Source of the DNA: Magnetovibrio sp.
GTDB lineage: Bacteria > Pseudomonadota > Alphaproteobacteria > Rhodospirillales > Magnetovibrionaceae
NCBI RefSeq assembly: GCF_036568125.1
Contig: NZ_DATCTF010000014.1
Span: 62,001 to 126,000 of the forward strand
Direction of reading: 5' to 3'
DNA: 64,000 nucleotides
Every line of letters begins with the position of its first letter. Position 1 is the stretch's first letter. The position numbers were made by a program, and so were the translations under genes. This document shows positions 27,661 through 37,289 of the stretch, one piece after another. The notes under the pieces are model-generated. The model was not told where the DNA came from. It made no database searches and saw only the letters and a program-made list of their open reading frames with translations.

Positions 27661-28410
27661 TTATGTGTTTGAAGGCTTTCGATTTTGCGCCGCTGGCAAG
27701 CGCTTCCATCCATTTGGCGTGTAGGCTTCCAACGGACGGAAGTTGCGTTTGTAATCCATCTTCGGGCTGCCTTGCACCCAATAGCCGAGATAGACGAAGT
27801 CCAACCCCAGATCGCGGGCGCGTTGGATCAACCACATGACGACATAGGTGCCCAAGCTGCGCTTGGCGTCGGACGTGTCGAAAAAGCTGTAAACCGCGCT
27901 CAACCCGTCACCGAGGCGGTCCGTCAGGCAACCCGCAAGCAATTGACCGTCGGCATCGCGGAATTCCACCAAATTCGAGCGCACAGGCGTCTCTTCGACC
28001 AAGGCACGGTAATCGGAATGGCCCATCAAGGCCATGTCGCCGTCGCCGTGACGGGTGTCAATGTAGCGTTTGAACAGCTCATATTGTTCGCGCGTGGCGA
28101 TGGCCGCGCGTTCACCCACCACCAAATCGGCGTTGCGCGACCAAATGCGGCGCTGGGTGCGGTTGGCGGCGAAATCGCGCACGGGGACACGCACGGATAC
28201 GCATGCCGAACAGCCGTCACAGACGGGGGCGTAGGCAATGGTGTGACTGCGGCGAAATCCGGCCAGGGACAGCTTGTCGTTCAACACCGTGGCGTCGGGG
28301 CCCATCAATTCGGTGACCATGCGACGTTCAAGGCGGTCTTCAAGATACGGACAAGGCAAAGGGGTGGTGGTGAAAAAGAAATGCGTGTTGGACGTAAGAT
28401 TATGGCGCAT
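27661..28410 (-). CDS. bpt: Aspartate/glutamate leucyltransferase (bacterial N-end rule)
   Basis: The 249-residue protein is an ATE/Bpt-type aminoacyl-tRNA-protein transferase that adds Leu to N-terminal Asp or Glu, marking proteins for ClpS-ClpAP. Motifs seen are CPYLEDRLERRMVTEL, the cysteine cluster CDGCSACVSVRVPV, AVYSFFDTSDAKRSLGTYV and YLGYWVQGSPKMDYKRNFRP. ATG 28410 is preceded by GAGGTGA. It follows motB after 13 bases, so it is likely transcribed with motAB. Confidence 0.95.
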   Translation of the reverse strand: MRHNLTSNTHFFFTTTPLPCPYLEDRLERRMVTELMGPDATVLNDKLSLAGFRRSHTIAYAPVCDGCSACVSVRVPVRDFAANRTQRRIWSRNADLVVGERAAIATREQYELFKRYIDTRHGDGDMALMGHSDYRALVEETPVRSNLVEFRDADGQLLAGCLTDRLGDGLSAVYSFFDTSDAKRSLGTYVVMWLIQRARDLGLDFVYLGYWVQGSPKMDYKRNFRPLEAYTPNGWKRLPAAQNRKPSNT

Positions 28411-28423
28411 CAATCACCTCACA

Positions 28424-29350
28424 TCATTCATCGGGCCTGATGATGCTTGGCGGTGGGGTGCGGGGTGCTGGCGTGGGCTGCTCACCGGTGCCGCGCATCA
28501 ACACGATGGACAAACGGCGGTTCTTGGCATCCGTGGGGGCGTCGGGCAACAGTGGTTCCGTCGCGGCCTTGCCGACCACGCGGGCAATGCGCTTTTCCGG
28601 AACGCCCAAACGCAACAATGCGCGGCGCGCCGAATTGGCGCGATCCGACGACAGTTCCCAGTTGGTGTAAGTGCCGTCGCCGCCCATGGGAACAGCGTCG
28701 GTATGACCGCTGATGGCGATGTCTTGCGGCATCTTCTTGATGATTTCGGTCACTAGCCCCAGAACCCGTTCGGTGTGCTCGTACATGGACGCGCTGCCGG
28801 ACGGAAACATCGACAAGCCGTCTTGATCGACGATTTGAATGCGCATGCCTTCGGGCGTGTTGTCGATCATCAGGCTTTGCGCCATTTGCTGGAATTCCGG
28901 CAAGGTTTCGAGCGCTTCCTTGAGGTCTTTTTCCGCTTTGTCGAACTGGTCCTGTTCGGCCTTTTTCTTGGCTTCTTCGGCATCGACTTCGGCTTGAACA
29001 GGCTCGTCCTGCATGGCTTCACCGCCCGAACCGGCCGAAGGCGGGGGCAGGTCCATGGTTACCGTCGGGCGGCTGACGGTGTCTTCCAGGGCGCCGTCGA
29101 CGGCCACCGTGGTGCCGCCGAGAATTTCACCGGAACCGCTTTGCGACGTCGATGACACCGTCGGCGCGAAGTAATCCGCAATACCTTCAAGCTGTTCTTG
29201 CGACACCGCATTGAGCAACCACAAAAGCAAGAAGAACGCCATCATCGCGGTGACGAAGTCGGCATACGCGATCTTCCACGCGCCGCCATGATGGCCGCCG
29301 CCGCTTTTTTTGATCTTCTTAATGATGATCGGTTGCTGATCCATTGCCAT
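28424..29350 (-). CDS. motB: Flagellar motor protein MotB
   Basis: The 308-residue stator subunit anchors MotA to peptidoglycan. Near the N-terminus is GGAWKIAYADFVTAMMAFFLLLW, whose Asp (YADF) carries the driving protons, in the single transmembrane helix. A charged helical linker (about 115-160) leads to the OmpA-like peptidoglycan-binding domain (ISGHTDAVPMG, then NWELSSDRANSARR and NRRLSIVLM). A Pro-rich tail ends the protein. GGAGA precedes ATG 29350. Confidence 0.96.
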   Translation of the reverse strand: MAMDQQPIIIKKIKKSGGGHHGGAWKIAYADFVTAMMAFFLLLWLLNAVSQEQLEGIADYFAPTVSSTSQSGSGEILGGTTVAVDGALEDTVSRPTVTMDLPPPSAGSGGEAMQDEPVQAEVDAEEAKKKAEQDQFDKAEKDLKEALETLPEFQQMAQSLMIDNTPEGMRIQIVDQDGLSMFPSGSASMYEHTERVLGLVTEIIKKMPQDIAISGHTDAVPMGGDGTYTNWELSSDRANSARRALLRLGVPEKRIARVVGKAATEPLLPDAPTDAKNRRLSIVLMRGTGEQPTPAPRTPPPSIIRPDE

Positions 29351-29396
29351 CAGGCGTCTCCGGATGCGTGGCGCTGATTACGTCGCGGCGGGGCGC

Positions 29397-30260
29397 CTAT
29401 TCGACTTTACCAACGTTTTGCAAGGCCTCTTCAAGGTCTTTAAAAGTTGGACGCAGATGAGCGGGCACCGTCTTGCGCGAGAATTCAACCGACACCTGAG
29501 GTGCATAACCTTGCATATGGGCAATGATGCCGGCCTTGATGCAGGTGAAATAGCTGGATTCTTCGTTCATGGTCGCGCCCATGGATGCCGCCATTGGGCC
29601 GACGAAACCGTACGAAAACAAAATACCGCTGAAGGTACCGACCAGCGCCGCGCCGATCAGGTGACCGAGGATTTCCGGCGGTTCCGTGATCGAGCCCATG
29701 GTGTGAATGATACCCAACACGGCCGCGACGATACCCAGGGCGGGCAGGCCGTCGGCCAAAGTGTTCATGGCGCTGTGAATGGCATGGTCGGCTTCGTGGT
29801 GGCTTTCCAACTCGATATCCATGATGTTTTCGACTTCATGGGGATTGGACGTGCCCAATGTCAACAAGCGCAGATAATCACACATGAATTCCAACGCATG
29901 ATGATCTGATGCAAAACCCGGATATTGATTGAAAAGACTGCTTTCATGCGGATTTTCAATATGGCTTTCCAAAGCCAGATCGCCCTTGCTCTTGGCCAGC
30001 TTAAAAATCGCGTACAGAACGCTGAGAAGTTCCAGGTAACTGTTTTGATTGTATTTCGATCCCTTGATCAATTTTCCCAGGGTGCCGAGCACGCCCTTGA
30101 TCACCGAACCAGGGTTCGAAATGATGAACGCACCGATACCGGCGCCGAAGATGATCAAGAATTCAAGAGGTTGCCATAGAACTTCCAAATGCCCATCGGC
30201 CAACACATAGCCACCGATGACAGAGCCAATAACAACCACAAAGCCAATTATAAACTTCAT
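29397..30260 (-). CDS. motA: Flagellar motor protein MotA
   Basis: MotA forms the ion channel and torque generator of the flagellar motor. The 287-residue protein shows four membrane helices (FIIGFVVVIGSVIGGYVLA at the N-terminus), AFIISNPG, and the cytoplasmic loop with a GFASDHHALEFM segment. The C-terminal pair carries LPALGIVAAVLGIIHTMG and LVGTFSGILFSYGFVGPMA. The motA-motB gap is 46 bases. Confidence 0.96.
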   Translation of the reverse strand: MKFIIGFVVVIGSVIGGYVLADGHLEVLWQPLEFLIIFGAGIGAFIISNPGSVIKGVLGTLGKLIKGSKYNQNSYLELLSVLYAIFKLAKSKGDLALESHIENPHESSLFNQYPGFASDHHALEFMCDYLRLLTLGTSNPHEVENIMDIELESHHEADHAIHSAMNTLADGLPALGIVAAVLGIIHTMGSITEPPEILGHLIGAALVGTFSGILFSYGFVGPMAASMGATMNEESSYFTCIKAGIIAHMQGYAPQVSVEFSRKTVPAHLRPTFKDLEEALQNVGKVE

Positions 30261-30372
30261 TCAGGAATGTGCCTCAAAGGATCGAATTCTTATGTCTGGG
30301 CGCAATTCGCAGGGTATCTTCTGGGTAACGTCTTGATCAAGCGAATTCCGGATAAAGATATGATTTTTCATA

Positions 30373-30402
30373 CCATATGAGTACATATAGCGGGTCATAT
30401 GG
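30373..30402. promoter_or_regulatory. Inverted repeat CCATATGA-N14-TCATATGG
   Basis: Perfect 8-base arms lie in the 243-base A+T-rich interval between motA and the flavin reductase gene, about 115 bases from the motA start codon. The sequence has no T-run and could be an operator. The rest of the interval shows no gene; no convincing sigma-54 element was found. Confidence 0.4.
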
Positions 30403-30503
30403 CGGATATGTTGAAATAATCACAATCTTGCTTGTATGGTCATGATATAGACAGCCAAATAAAATGTAATATTGCTTTTGGCGCAAGACACCACAATTCC
30501 CAC

Positions 30504-31079
30504 ATGAAAATCAACGGCCACCTTAAAGAGCCTGAAATCAAGCCCCCACATTATGGAGACGAAGCCCCCGTGACTTCACAAGCGACTTCCCCTAATCCCT
30601 TCACAGACCGCGCGTTTCGCGACGCCATGGGCCGGTTCCCCACCGGCGTGTGCGTGGTCACCGCCAAGAACGCCTATGGCGAATCCATCGGCATGACCGT
30701 GAATTCGTTTTCGTCCGTATCCTTAAACCCGCCTTTGGTGTTGGTGTGCCTGGGCGAAGAATCACCGCGTGCGCGCGCCATCATCAACGCCGGACAATTC
30801 AACGTCTCGATCTTGAACCAAGAACAGGTCGACGTGTCGAACCACTTTGCCCAACCCGGTCAAGGCTTGGCGGGCGAGGGTATGGTCGTTGCCGGGCGCA
30901 ATGCCAGCCCGGTGGTGCCCGGCGCCAGCGCGATCGTGGAATGCAATGTGCAAGCCCAATATCCTGGCGGCGATCATGTAATTTTGATCGGTGCGGTAAC
31001 CCATCTCAGCACCGACATGAGCGTCGAACCGCTGTTGTATTATGCCGGCGGGTACAAAAAACTGGGCGGCGAAGCCTGA
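30504..31079 (+). CDS. Flavin reductase-like (FMN-binding split barrel) protein
   Basis: The protein matches the flavin reductase family of two-component monooxygenases: FRDAMGRFPTGVCVVTA, GMTVNSFSSVSLNPPLVLVCL, FNVSILNQEQ, and a GGDHVILIGAV strand near the end. It probably reduces FMN or FAD with NAD(P)H in the cytoplasm. With ATG 30504 it has 191 residues. A GTG at 30570 preceded by GGAG would give a shorter, more typical N-terminus, so the start is uncertain. The next gene begins 17 bases after the stop. Confidence 0.85.
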   Translation: MKINGHLKEPEIKPPHYGDEAPVTSQATSPNPFTDRAFRDAMGRFPTGVCVVTAKNAYGESIGMTVNSFSSVSLNPPLVLVCLGEESPRARAIINAGQFNVSILNQEQVDVSNHFAQPGQGLAGEGMVVAGRNASPVVPGASAIVECNVQAQYPGGDHVILIGAVTHLSTDMSVEPLLYYAGGYKKLGGEA

Positions 31080-31096
31080 ATGACGAGGGCGGCGTG

Positions 31097-31906
31097 ATGG
31101 TGCAAAGTCCACGCCGTGAACGTTTGCGCGCCACAGGTCCTTTGGTTCGCGTTTTGTCCGCGCAAATTCTGGCTTTTGGTGTGAGCCTTGCTGCAGGTTT
31201 TGCCGCAAGCTTGATTTTCGGCACAAGGCCGCCGCTGGTGGCGATGATCGGTACGCAGTGCATCGGCGCCAGTGTCTTGAGCTATCTGTTCGGTCTGCGT
31301 GGATGGTGGCTGGGCGTTCAGTTCGTCCTGCCGATCGTGGCCTGGGCGTTTCTCGCCTTGTCGCTGCCGTCATGGCCGTTTTTGTTGGCGTTCACGGGGT
31401 TGTGGCTGGTCTACAGCAACGTGTCCAGCGAACGGGTTCCTCTGTATCTCAGCAACCGCACCACCTGGGCGGCTTTGTCGCAGATGATCGCAAGCGAAGC
31501 ACAACAAGCTGACGCGCCTGGCGACACGAAACCGAATTTCATCGATTTGGGCTGCGGCGTGGGGGGAACCCTTGCGTATTTGTCCAAGGCGCATCCCGAT
31601 TGGCGGTTCGTCGGCGTGGAAAACGCCCCAGGACCGTTTCTAGTGAGTTGGCTGCGGTTGCATGGGCGGAACAATGCGCGGGTCGAATTCAAAAGCCTCT
31701 GGGATGTCAGCCTCGGCGATTACGATATCGCGTACGCTTTTTTGTCACCGGCGCCCATGCCGCGCCTGATCGCACGCGCGCAAGCCGACATGAAGCCCGG
31801 CGCGTTGCTGGTCAGCAATTCCTTTTGGGCCCCCGATTTGCCTTACGATGGGATTGCCGAAGTCAACGACGAGCGGGCTACCGCATTGTTTTTCAAGCGC
31901 ATATGA
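31097..31906 (+). CDS. Membrane-anchored class I SAM-dependent methyltransferase
   Basis: The 269-residue protein has two parts. Residues about 15-115 contain three or four hydrophobic helices (SAQILAFGVSLAAGFAASLI, then WWLGVQFVLPIVAWAFLALS). Residues about 145-269 are a Rossmann domain with the SAM-binding motif FIDLGCGVGGTLAYLS, an acidic end of strand 2 (FVGVENA) and a strand-4 region DIAYAFLSP. The family seen is a class I methyltransferase; the substrate is unknown and may be a lipid or a membrane protein. The gene is probably transcribed with the flavin reductase. Confidence 0.72.
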   Translation: MVQSPRRERLRATGPLVRVLSAQILAFGVSLAAGFAASLIFGTRPPLVAMIGTQCIGASVLSYLFGLRGWWLGVQFVLPIVAWAFLALSLPSWPFLLAFTGLWLVYSNVSSERVPLYLSNRTTWAALSQMIASEAQQADAPGDTKPNFIDLGCGVGGTLAYLSKAHPDWRFVGVENAPGPFLVSWLRLHGRNNARVEFKSLWDVSLGDYDIAYAFLSPAPMPRLIARAQADMKPGALLVSNSFWAPDLPYDGIAEVNDERATALFFKRI

Positions 31907-32009
31907 CAGCGTGCGATATTTTTTATAAAAATTTGAATGAAAAGTGCCGGTTAAGGCGTTGTCGTGTTGAAGCCCAATCAACGACCTGGATGACGATAAG
32001 GATCTCGCC

Positions 32010-32222
32010 ATGAGCCTGTGGAAATATCATCACAACATGGATCACCTGCGCCGCCGTGCGGAATACCTCATCGGTAAGGGAACCAAGCGCGCGCGGCCAA
32101 GTGCTGCTTCCAGCGGCCACAAGAGGATCATGGCGGATGCGCGCTCGACGGACATTCGTGACGGCTTGAACGCGACCCCATCGCTCAGCGATATGAGCGG
32201 TTCGCTCGGGCTGAAAAAATAG
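32010..32222 (+). CDS. Small protein, paralogue 1 (WK..H-MDHLRRRA motif)
   Basis: The 70-residue protein matches no family I know. A strong Shine-Dalgarno (AAGGAT, eight bases upstream) supports translation. The N-terminal 17 residues (MSLWKYHHNMDHLRRRA) resemble the start of the next small gene: Trp4, a His, MDHL and RRA are shared. The rest is basic and Ser-rich and appears disordered. It could be a nucleic-acid-binding peptide, but this is only a guess. Confidence 0.5.
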   Translation: MSLWKYHHNMDHLRRRAEYLIGKGTKRARPSAASSGHKRIMADARSTDIRDGLNATPSLSDMSGSLGLKK

Positions 32223-32309
32223 ACGCCCACCAGAATTTGCAACCGATTGTTGATTTCGTTAAGATCCGACGGAAATCACGACCATTCGATCACGTATATG
32301 AGCAGTCAA

Positions 32310-32516
32310 ATGAAAGTATGGGGCGACCACACCAAAGACATGGATCACTTGCAGCGCCGGGCCGCACGCCACCTTGCGGCCGCACGGCCGCAAAAATCTT
32401 CCGAGGTGTCGAAAATGTCACCTCTGTCGGCGGTCGAGCAGCGTAAGGTCGCGTACGAACAGCGCGCCAAACGTAAATTTCACACCAACACCAATCCATA
32501 CAAAGTCGAACGCTAA
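32310..32516 (+). CDS. Small protein, paralogue 2 (VW-H-MDHLQRRA motif)
   Basis: From ATG 32310 the product has 68 residues and begins MKVWGDHTKDMDHLQRRAA, aligning with the upstream small protein from Trp4 onward. ATG 32298 is also possible, but the Trp position and a GAGCAG just upstream favour 32310. The C-terminus is very basic (QRKVAYEQRAKRKFHTN). The pair looks like a tandem duplication followed by strong divergence. Confidence 0.45.
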   Translation: MKVWGDHTKDMDHLQRRAARHLAAARPQKSSEVSKMSPLSAVEQRKVAYEQRAKRKFHTNTNPYKVER

Positions 32517-32556
32517 AGCCGACTCTGTTCCGTCACGGGGCATTTCAGGACAGGAT

Positions 32557-33777
32557 TTATTCCGACGTGCCGCTCAGCACCCGCGTTTCGAAGCCGGCCT
32601 TGCACAAAATCTCGACCAAGTGTTTCACGTGCTTTTGATCCAGCGTTTCGACCGCCACATCCATTTCCGTCTGTTTCAAAGGAACGTCTGAAAACAGCCG
32701 CTGGTGATGCACTTCGATGATGTTCGCCCCGGTGTTGCCGATGATTTCCGACACTTTCGACAGTACCCCCGGCATATCCATGATTTTGATGCGCAGGCTG
32801 ACCAAGCGGCCTTCGCGCGCCAGACCGCGCATCAAGATCGTCGACAGCATGCGCGAATCGATGTTGCCGCCCGAAACCACCAATCCGACCGTGCGTCCCT
32901 TGAAGTGCTCGCGGTTACGCAGCAAAGCCGCCAGCGGGGCCGCGCCCGCGCCCTCGGTCACAATCCGTTTCAGCTCAAGATAAGCTTGCAGCGCTTTTTC
33001 AATCTCGATTTCGTTGACCAGGAAGATATCATCGACCACTTTTTCAATGATCGCCTGGGTGTTGGGCGAGGGGGTTTTGACCGCGATGCCGTCGGCGATG
33101 GTTTGTCCGTACAGCGCATCGGTGGTGCAGTGGTGATAGGCGTCGTACATAGACGGGAAGGTGTCCGCCTGCACGCCGAAAATCTCGATCTCGGGGTTGA
33201 GGTGTTTGGCGGCGATCGCCACGCCGGAAACCAGCCCGCCACCGCCGATGGCGACGATGATGGAATCAAGTTGCGGCTGATCTTGAACCATTTCCAAGCC
33301 GATCGTGCCTTGCCCGGCGATAACCTTTTCGTCGTCATAGGGGTGAACGAACGTATAGCCTTCGCGATCGGCCAATTCATAGGCATGATCGCGTGCCTGG
33401 ATGAAACCTTCGCCATGCAGCACCACATGCGCACCGAGTGCCTCGGTGCGGGCGATTTTGGTGAACGGGGTGTTGGTCGGCATCACGATGGTGGCCGGGA
33501 TATTCAGCTGGCGGGCGAAATAGCCGACCCCCTGGGCGTGGTTGCCCGCAGACGCGGCGATCACACCGGCTTTGCGCTCGTCGTCGCTGAGCGACAAGAG
33601 CTTGACCAAAGCGCCCCGGACCTTGAAAGCCCCAGTATGTTGCAGATTTTCCAGCTTCAACACCACGTTCGCACCGGTCAGTTCCGACAACCGCGCAGCG
33701 GGAAAACAGGGCGTGCGCAAAACGCGGTCTTCGATCAATGCGGCGGCGGTCTGGATGTCTTCAAACGAAACGTTCAT
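32557..33777 (-). CDS. Threonine ammonia-lyase with ACT domain
   Basis: This PLP enzyme deaminates threonine to 2-oxobutyrate. The 406-residue protein has LKLENLQHTGAFKVRGA with the PLP Lys, SAGNHAQGVG, the glycine-rich GGGGLVSG phosphate loop and SGGNID. The last about 75 residues are one ACT domain (IKIMDMPGVLSKVSEIIGNT), the form found in catabolic-type or alphaproteobacterial IlvA/TdcB proteins. A single ACT domain suggests regulation different from E. coli IlvA. Confidence 0.93.
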   Translation of the reverse strand: MNVSFEDIQTAAALIEDRVLRTPCFPAARLSELTGANVVLKLENLQHTGAFKVRGALVKLLSLSDDERKAGVIAASAGNHAQGVGYFARQLNIPATIVMPTNTPFTKIARTEALGAHVVLHGEGFIQARDHAYELADREGYTFVHPYDDEKVIAGQGTIGLEMVQDQPQLDSIIVAIGGGGLVSGVAIAAKHLNPEIEIFGVQADTFPSMYDAYHHCTTDALYGQTIADGIAVKTPSPNTQAIIEKVVDDIFLVNEIEIEKALQAYLELKRIVTEGAGAAPLAALLRNREHFKGRTVGLVVSGGNIDSRMLSTILMRGLAREGRLVSLRIKIMDMPGVLSKVSEIIGNTGANIIEVHHQRLFSDVPLKQTEMDVAVETLDQKHVKHLVEILCKAGFETRVLSGTSE

Positions 33778-34126
33778 GGTGTGACGACCGCATGTGCACT
33801 GCGAAGCGCAAACGGCCTGTGCCCCTTTATGGTTATGGTTTGGGACGAAAACAAAGACGTTTTGCCCAGGGTGTTGGCGTTGTGGTCGGCGAGTTTACAG
33901 CACCCGCGCGGCCAAACAACTGCTTTAAAGTGTAGGTTGGGGGATGCGAAAAGAACACCGCAACGGTGATTGCCGCTTGTGAGTCAATCGATTACACTAT
34001 TCGTAATCGATACAGGGCATTTTTTTTCAGTTGCGCTTGGGGCCGTTGGCCCCCCATATGTGATTGATCGTATTTTAGAGCACCGCCAGTCAGCATGGCG
34101 GGAAAACGAGAGGGAGTTGGGCTTCA
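33778..34126 (+). promoter_or_regulatory. Structured intergenic region and cheW leader
   Basis: No gene is seen in these 349 bases. Three inverted repeats lie in the half nearer cheW: ATCGATTAC-N7-GTAATCGAT (33987-34011, perfect), GGGGCC-GTT-GGCCCC (34039-34053) and CCGCCA-N7-TGGCGG (34083-34101). A run of T (ATTTTTTTTC) follows the first. The first could be an operator; the other two would form hairpins in a 5' leader. The part 33778-33980 shows nothing I can name. Confidence 0.45.
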
Positions 34127-34735
34127 ATGGCAGGACAGGCACTCGTGAAAGCCGGATCCACCGATGTCGACGCAGTCGGGCGCGAAAATCTGGAAGAATT
34201 CGTCACGTTCAACATCGCGGGACAACTGTTCGGCATTCCGGTTTTGATCGTTCAAGACATCTTGGTTCCCGAAAACATCGCTTCGATCCCGCTGGCCCCG
34301 CCCGAAGTTCGCGGCTCCATCAACCTGCGTGGACGCATCGTCACCGTGGTTGATGTGCGCGTGCGTTTGGGCCTGGAACGACGTGAAATCAATGATGAAA
34401 CCGCCTTGGCCGACAAAAAGACGGATCTCGAACTGATCGAAGGCGGCGAAGACGAAGGCGCGGACGAAAAGGCTGAAAGCGCGGTCGAAAACGTCAAGCG
34501 TCAAAAGCGCCAGCACATGATGGGCGTCACCGTCGAACAGCAGAACGAGCTCTACACCCTGTTGGTCGACAGTGTCGGCGACGTCATCAGCCTCAGCAAA
34601 AGCAGCTACGAAGGCAACCCCAGCACCTTGGACCCGCTGTGGCGCGAATTCGCCAGCGGCGTCTATCGCCTCGATCACCAGTTGATGGTGGTTCTCGACG
34701 TCGAACGGCTGCTGGACTTCAAAGCCAAGATCTAA
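34127..34735 (+). CDS. cheW: CheW-like chemotaxis coupling protein with acidic insertion
   Basis: CheW links chemoreceptors to CheA. The 202-residue protein has the CheW core: EFVTFNIAGQLFGIPVLIVQ, IPLAPPEVRGSINLRGRIV (the receptor/CheA contact) and, at the end, LVDSVGDVISL plus a VYRLDHQLMVVLDVERLL strand. A charged insertion (about residues 88-130, rich in Glu, Asp and Lys) splits the core and makes the protein about 45 residues longer than usual. No other che gene is nearby. A strong terminator follows. Confidence 0.9.
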   Translation: MAGQALVKAGSTDVDAVGRENLEEFVTFNIAGQLFGIPVLIVQDILVPENIASIPLAPPEVRGSINLRGRIVTVVDVRVRLGLERREINDETALADKKTDLELIEGGEDEGADEKAESAVENVKRQKRQHMMGVTVEQQNELYTLLVDSVGDVISLSKSSYEGNPSTLDPLWREFASGVYRLDHQLMVVLDVERLLDFKAKI

Positions 34736-34750
34736 GTTCCCCATTTCATA

Positions 34751-34785
34751 AAAAAACGGCGCTTCATCCCAAGCGCCGTTTTTTT
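34751..34785. terminator. Intrinsic terminator between cheW and hemB
   Basis: The stem CGGCGCTT / AAGCGCCG with loop CATCCC is flanked by A-run and T-run, so it works for both convergent genes. Confidence 0.92.
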
Positions 34786-34803
34786 GTGTTTATCGCAAAC
34801 GTC

Positions 34804-35829
<1,026 letters not shown>

Positions 35830-35925
35830 TTAGTGAAGCGTGAATAAAAAGCGTGCGCCTAAGATATCGCCAGCTTAACAGAAACCAACAGAAATCTTTT
35901 CTAAACGCTGAAGAAGGGATATTTA

Positions 35926-36159
35926 ATGCCAATGGTCACGAAGCGCGCAGGTGGCGGTCAACCGCCGTTGTTGGGTGAGGTGTTGTTTGAATTTCAACGC
36001 CACGGCAACATTTTGCGCGTGGTCGCCATCGACCCGAAGTCAGGCACCGAAGTCATTATGGTCGCCGACCCACGCCAAAGCAAAACCGTGATTCAACGCT
36101 TGGCGGCACGAAAACTTGCGTACGTGTTGGCGAAAAACCAAGCCAAAACCCAGCGCTGA
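35926..36159 (+). CDS. DUF6898 family small protein
   Basis: The 77-residue protein contains GEVLFEFQRHGNILRVVAID, P.SGTEV..VADPR, and RLAARKLAYVL, which I associate with the alphaproteobacterial family DUF6898 of unknown function. AAGAAGGG precedes ATG 35926. It is divergent from hemB. Confidence 0.65.
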   Translation: MPMVTKRAGGGQPPLLGEVLFEFQRHGNILRVVAIDPKSGTEVIMVADPRQSKTVIQRLAARKLAYVLAKNQAKTQR

Positions 36160-36306
36160 AGCGCTCTCCACCTCTATCTTGTGTGCATTGCAAAATGATG
36201 AAGGTTTCGGTTTGCATGCCTTTGCGAATTGGCTACCATCGCGCCCCTAGAGGGTTTCATTGCGAATTGACGGTGCACAACCGCATTCAATCAAGGGGAA
36301 AGCATA

Positions 36307-37275
36307 ATGTTTGCAAAACGCATGGGTTTCGCAGCACTGGCGGCAGCGGTTTCGTTAGGGTTTTCGTCGCTGTCGGTGGCTGCCGACGCGCACGTCGCGA
36401 TCACCCAGATCGTCGAGCATCCGGCACTGGACGCCGTCCGCAAGGGCGTCAAGGACGTCCTCGCGGAATCCGGCTATGAAGAAGGCAAAGGTCTGAAATG
36501 GTCGTTCGAAAGCGCCCAAGGCAATGCCGCAACGGCGGCCCAGATCGCCAAGAAGTTCGCCGGCGACGCGCCGGACGTGATCGTCGCCATTGCGACGCCG
36601 TCGGCGCAAACGGTTTCGGCCAGCACCAAAACCATTCCCGTGGTGTTCAGTGCGGTGACCGACCCGGTGGGTGCGAAGCTGGTCGATAACATGACCCAGC
36701 CTGGCGCCAACATCACCGGCGTGACCGACATGACCCCGATCGCTGCGCATATGGCATTGGTCAAGCGGGTGGTGCCGAACGCAAAGCGCTTGGGGATCAT
36801 CTCCAACCCTGGCGAGGCCAATTCGGTATCCTTGGTCACCTTGATCGAAGCCGAAGCCCCTAAGGCGGGTATGAGCGTAACCGTCGCCTCGGCGACCAAA
36901 TCGGGCGAAGTCCTGGCGGCGGCCCGTTCTTTGGTGGGCAAAGTCGATGCAATCTACATCCCCACCGACAACACCGTCGTTTCGGCGTTCGAAGCGGTGG
37001 TCAAGGTCGGCAACGAAGCGCGCATTCCGGTGCTCGCAGGCGACACCGATTCGGTCAAGCGCGGCGCGGTCGCGGCAGCGGGCTTCAACTACTACGACAT
37101 CGGCCGTCAAACCGGACACATGGTGGTGAAGATCTTGAAAGGCGCCAAGCCCGGTGATATGGCCGTCGAGGGCGTCGCCAAAACGGATCTGTACCTGAAC
37201 ATGAAATCGGCGGAAACACAGGGCGTGACGCTGTCTCAAGACCTCATCGGCGAAGCCAAAGAGGTCATCCGCTAA
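36307..37275 (+). CDS. ABC transporter substrate-binding protein (TrpX/PF04392 type)
   Basis: The 322-residue protein has a signal peptide (MFAKRMGFAALAAAVSLGF, cleavage near AADA). It then shows the fold of ABC substrate-binding proteins close to TrpX: QIVEHPALDAVRKGVKDVL, a DVIVAIATPSAQ strand, PVVFSAVTDPVGAKLV and VDAIYIPTDNTVVSAFEAVV. The family includes aromatic amino-acid binders; the real ligand is unknown. AAGGGGA precedes the start. The permease and ATPase genes follow directly. Confidence 0.9.
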   Translation: MFAKRMGFAALAAAVSLGFSSLSVAADAHVAITQIVEHPALDAVRKGVKDVLAESGYEEGKGLKWSFESAQGNAATAAQIAKKFAGDAPDVIVAIATPSAQTVSASTKTIPVVFSAVTDPVGAKLVDNMTQPGANITGVTDMTPIAAHMALVKRVVPNAKRLGIISNPGEANSVSLVTLIEAEAPKAGMSVTVASATKSGEVLAAARSLVGKVDAIYIPTDNTVVSAFEAVVKVGNEARIPVLAGDTDSVKRGAVAAAGFNYYDIGRQTGHMVVKILKGAKPGDMAVEGVAKTDLYLNMKSAETQGVTLSQDLIGEAKEVIR

Positions 37276-37289
37276 GCTTGGACTAAAAT

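Noticed and set aside
30261-30330. A sigma-54 promoter for motAB
   Set aside because: No TGGC-N7-TTGC arrangement is present on the minus strand.
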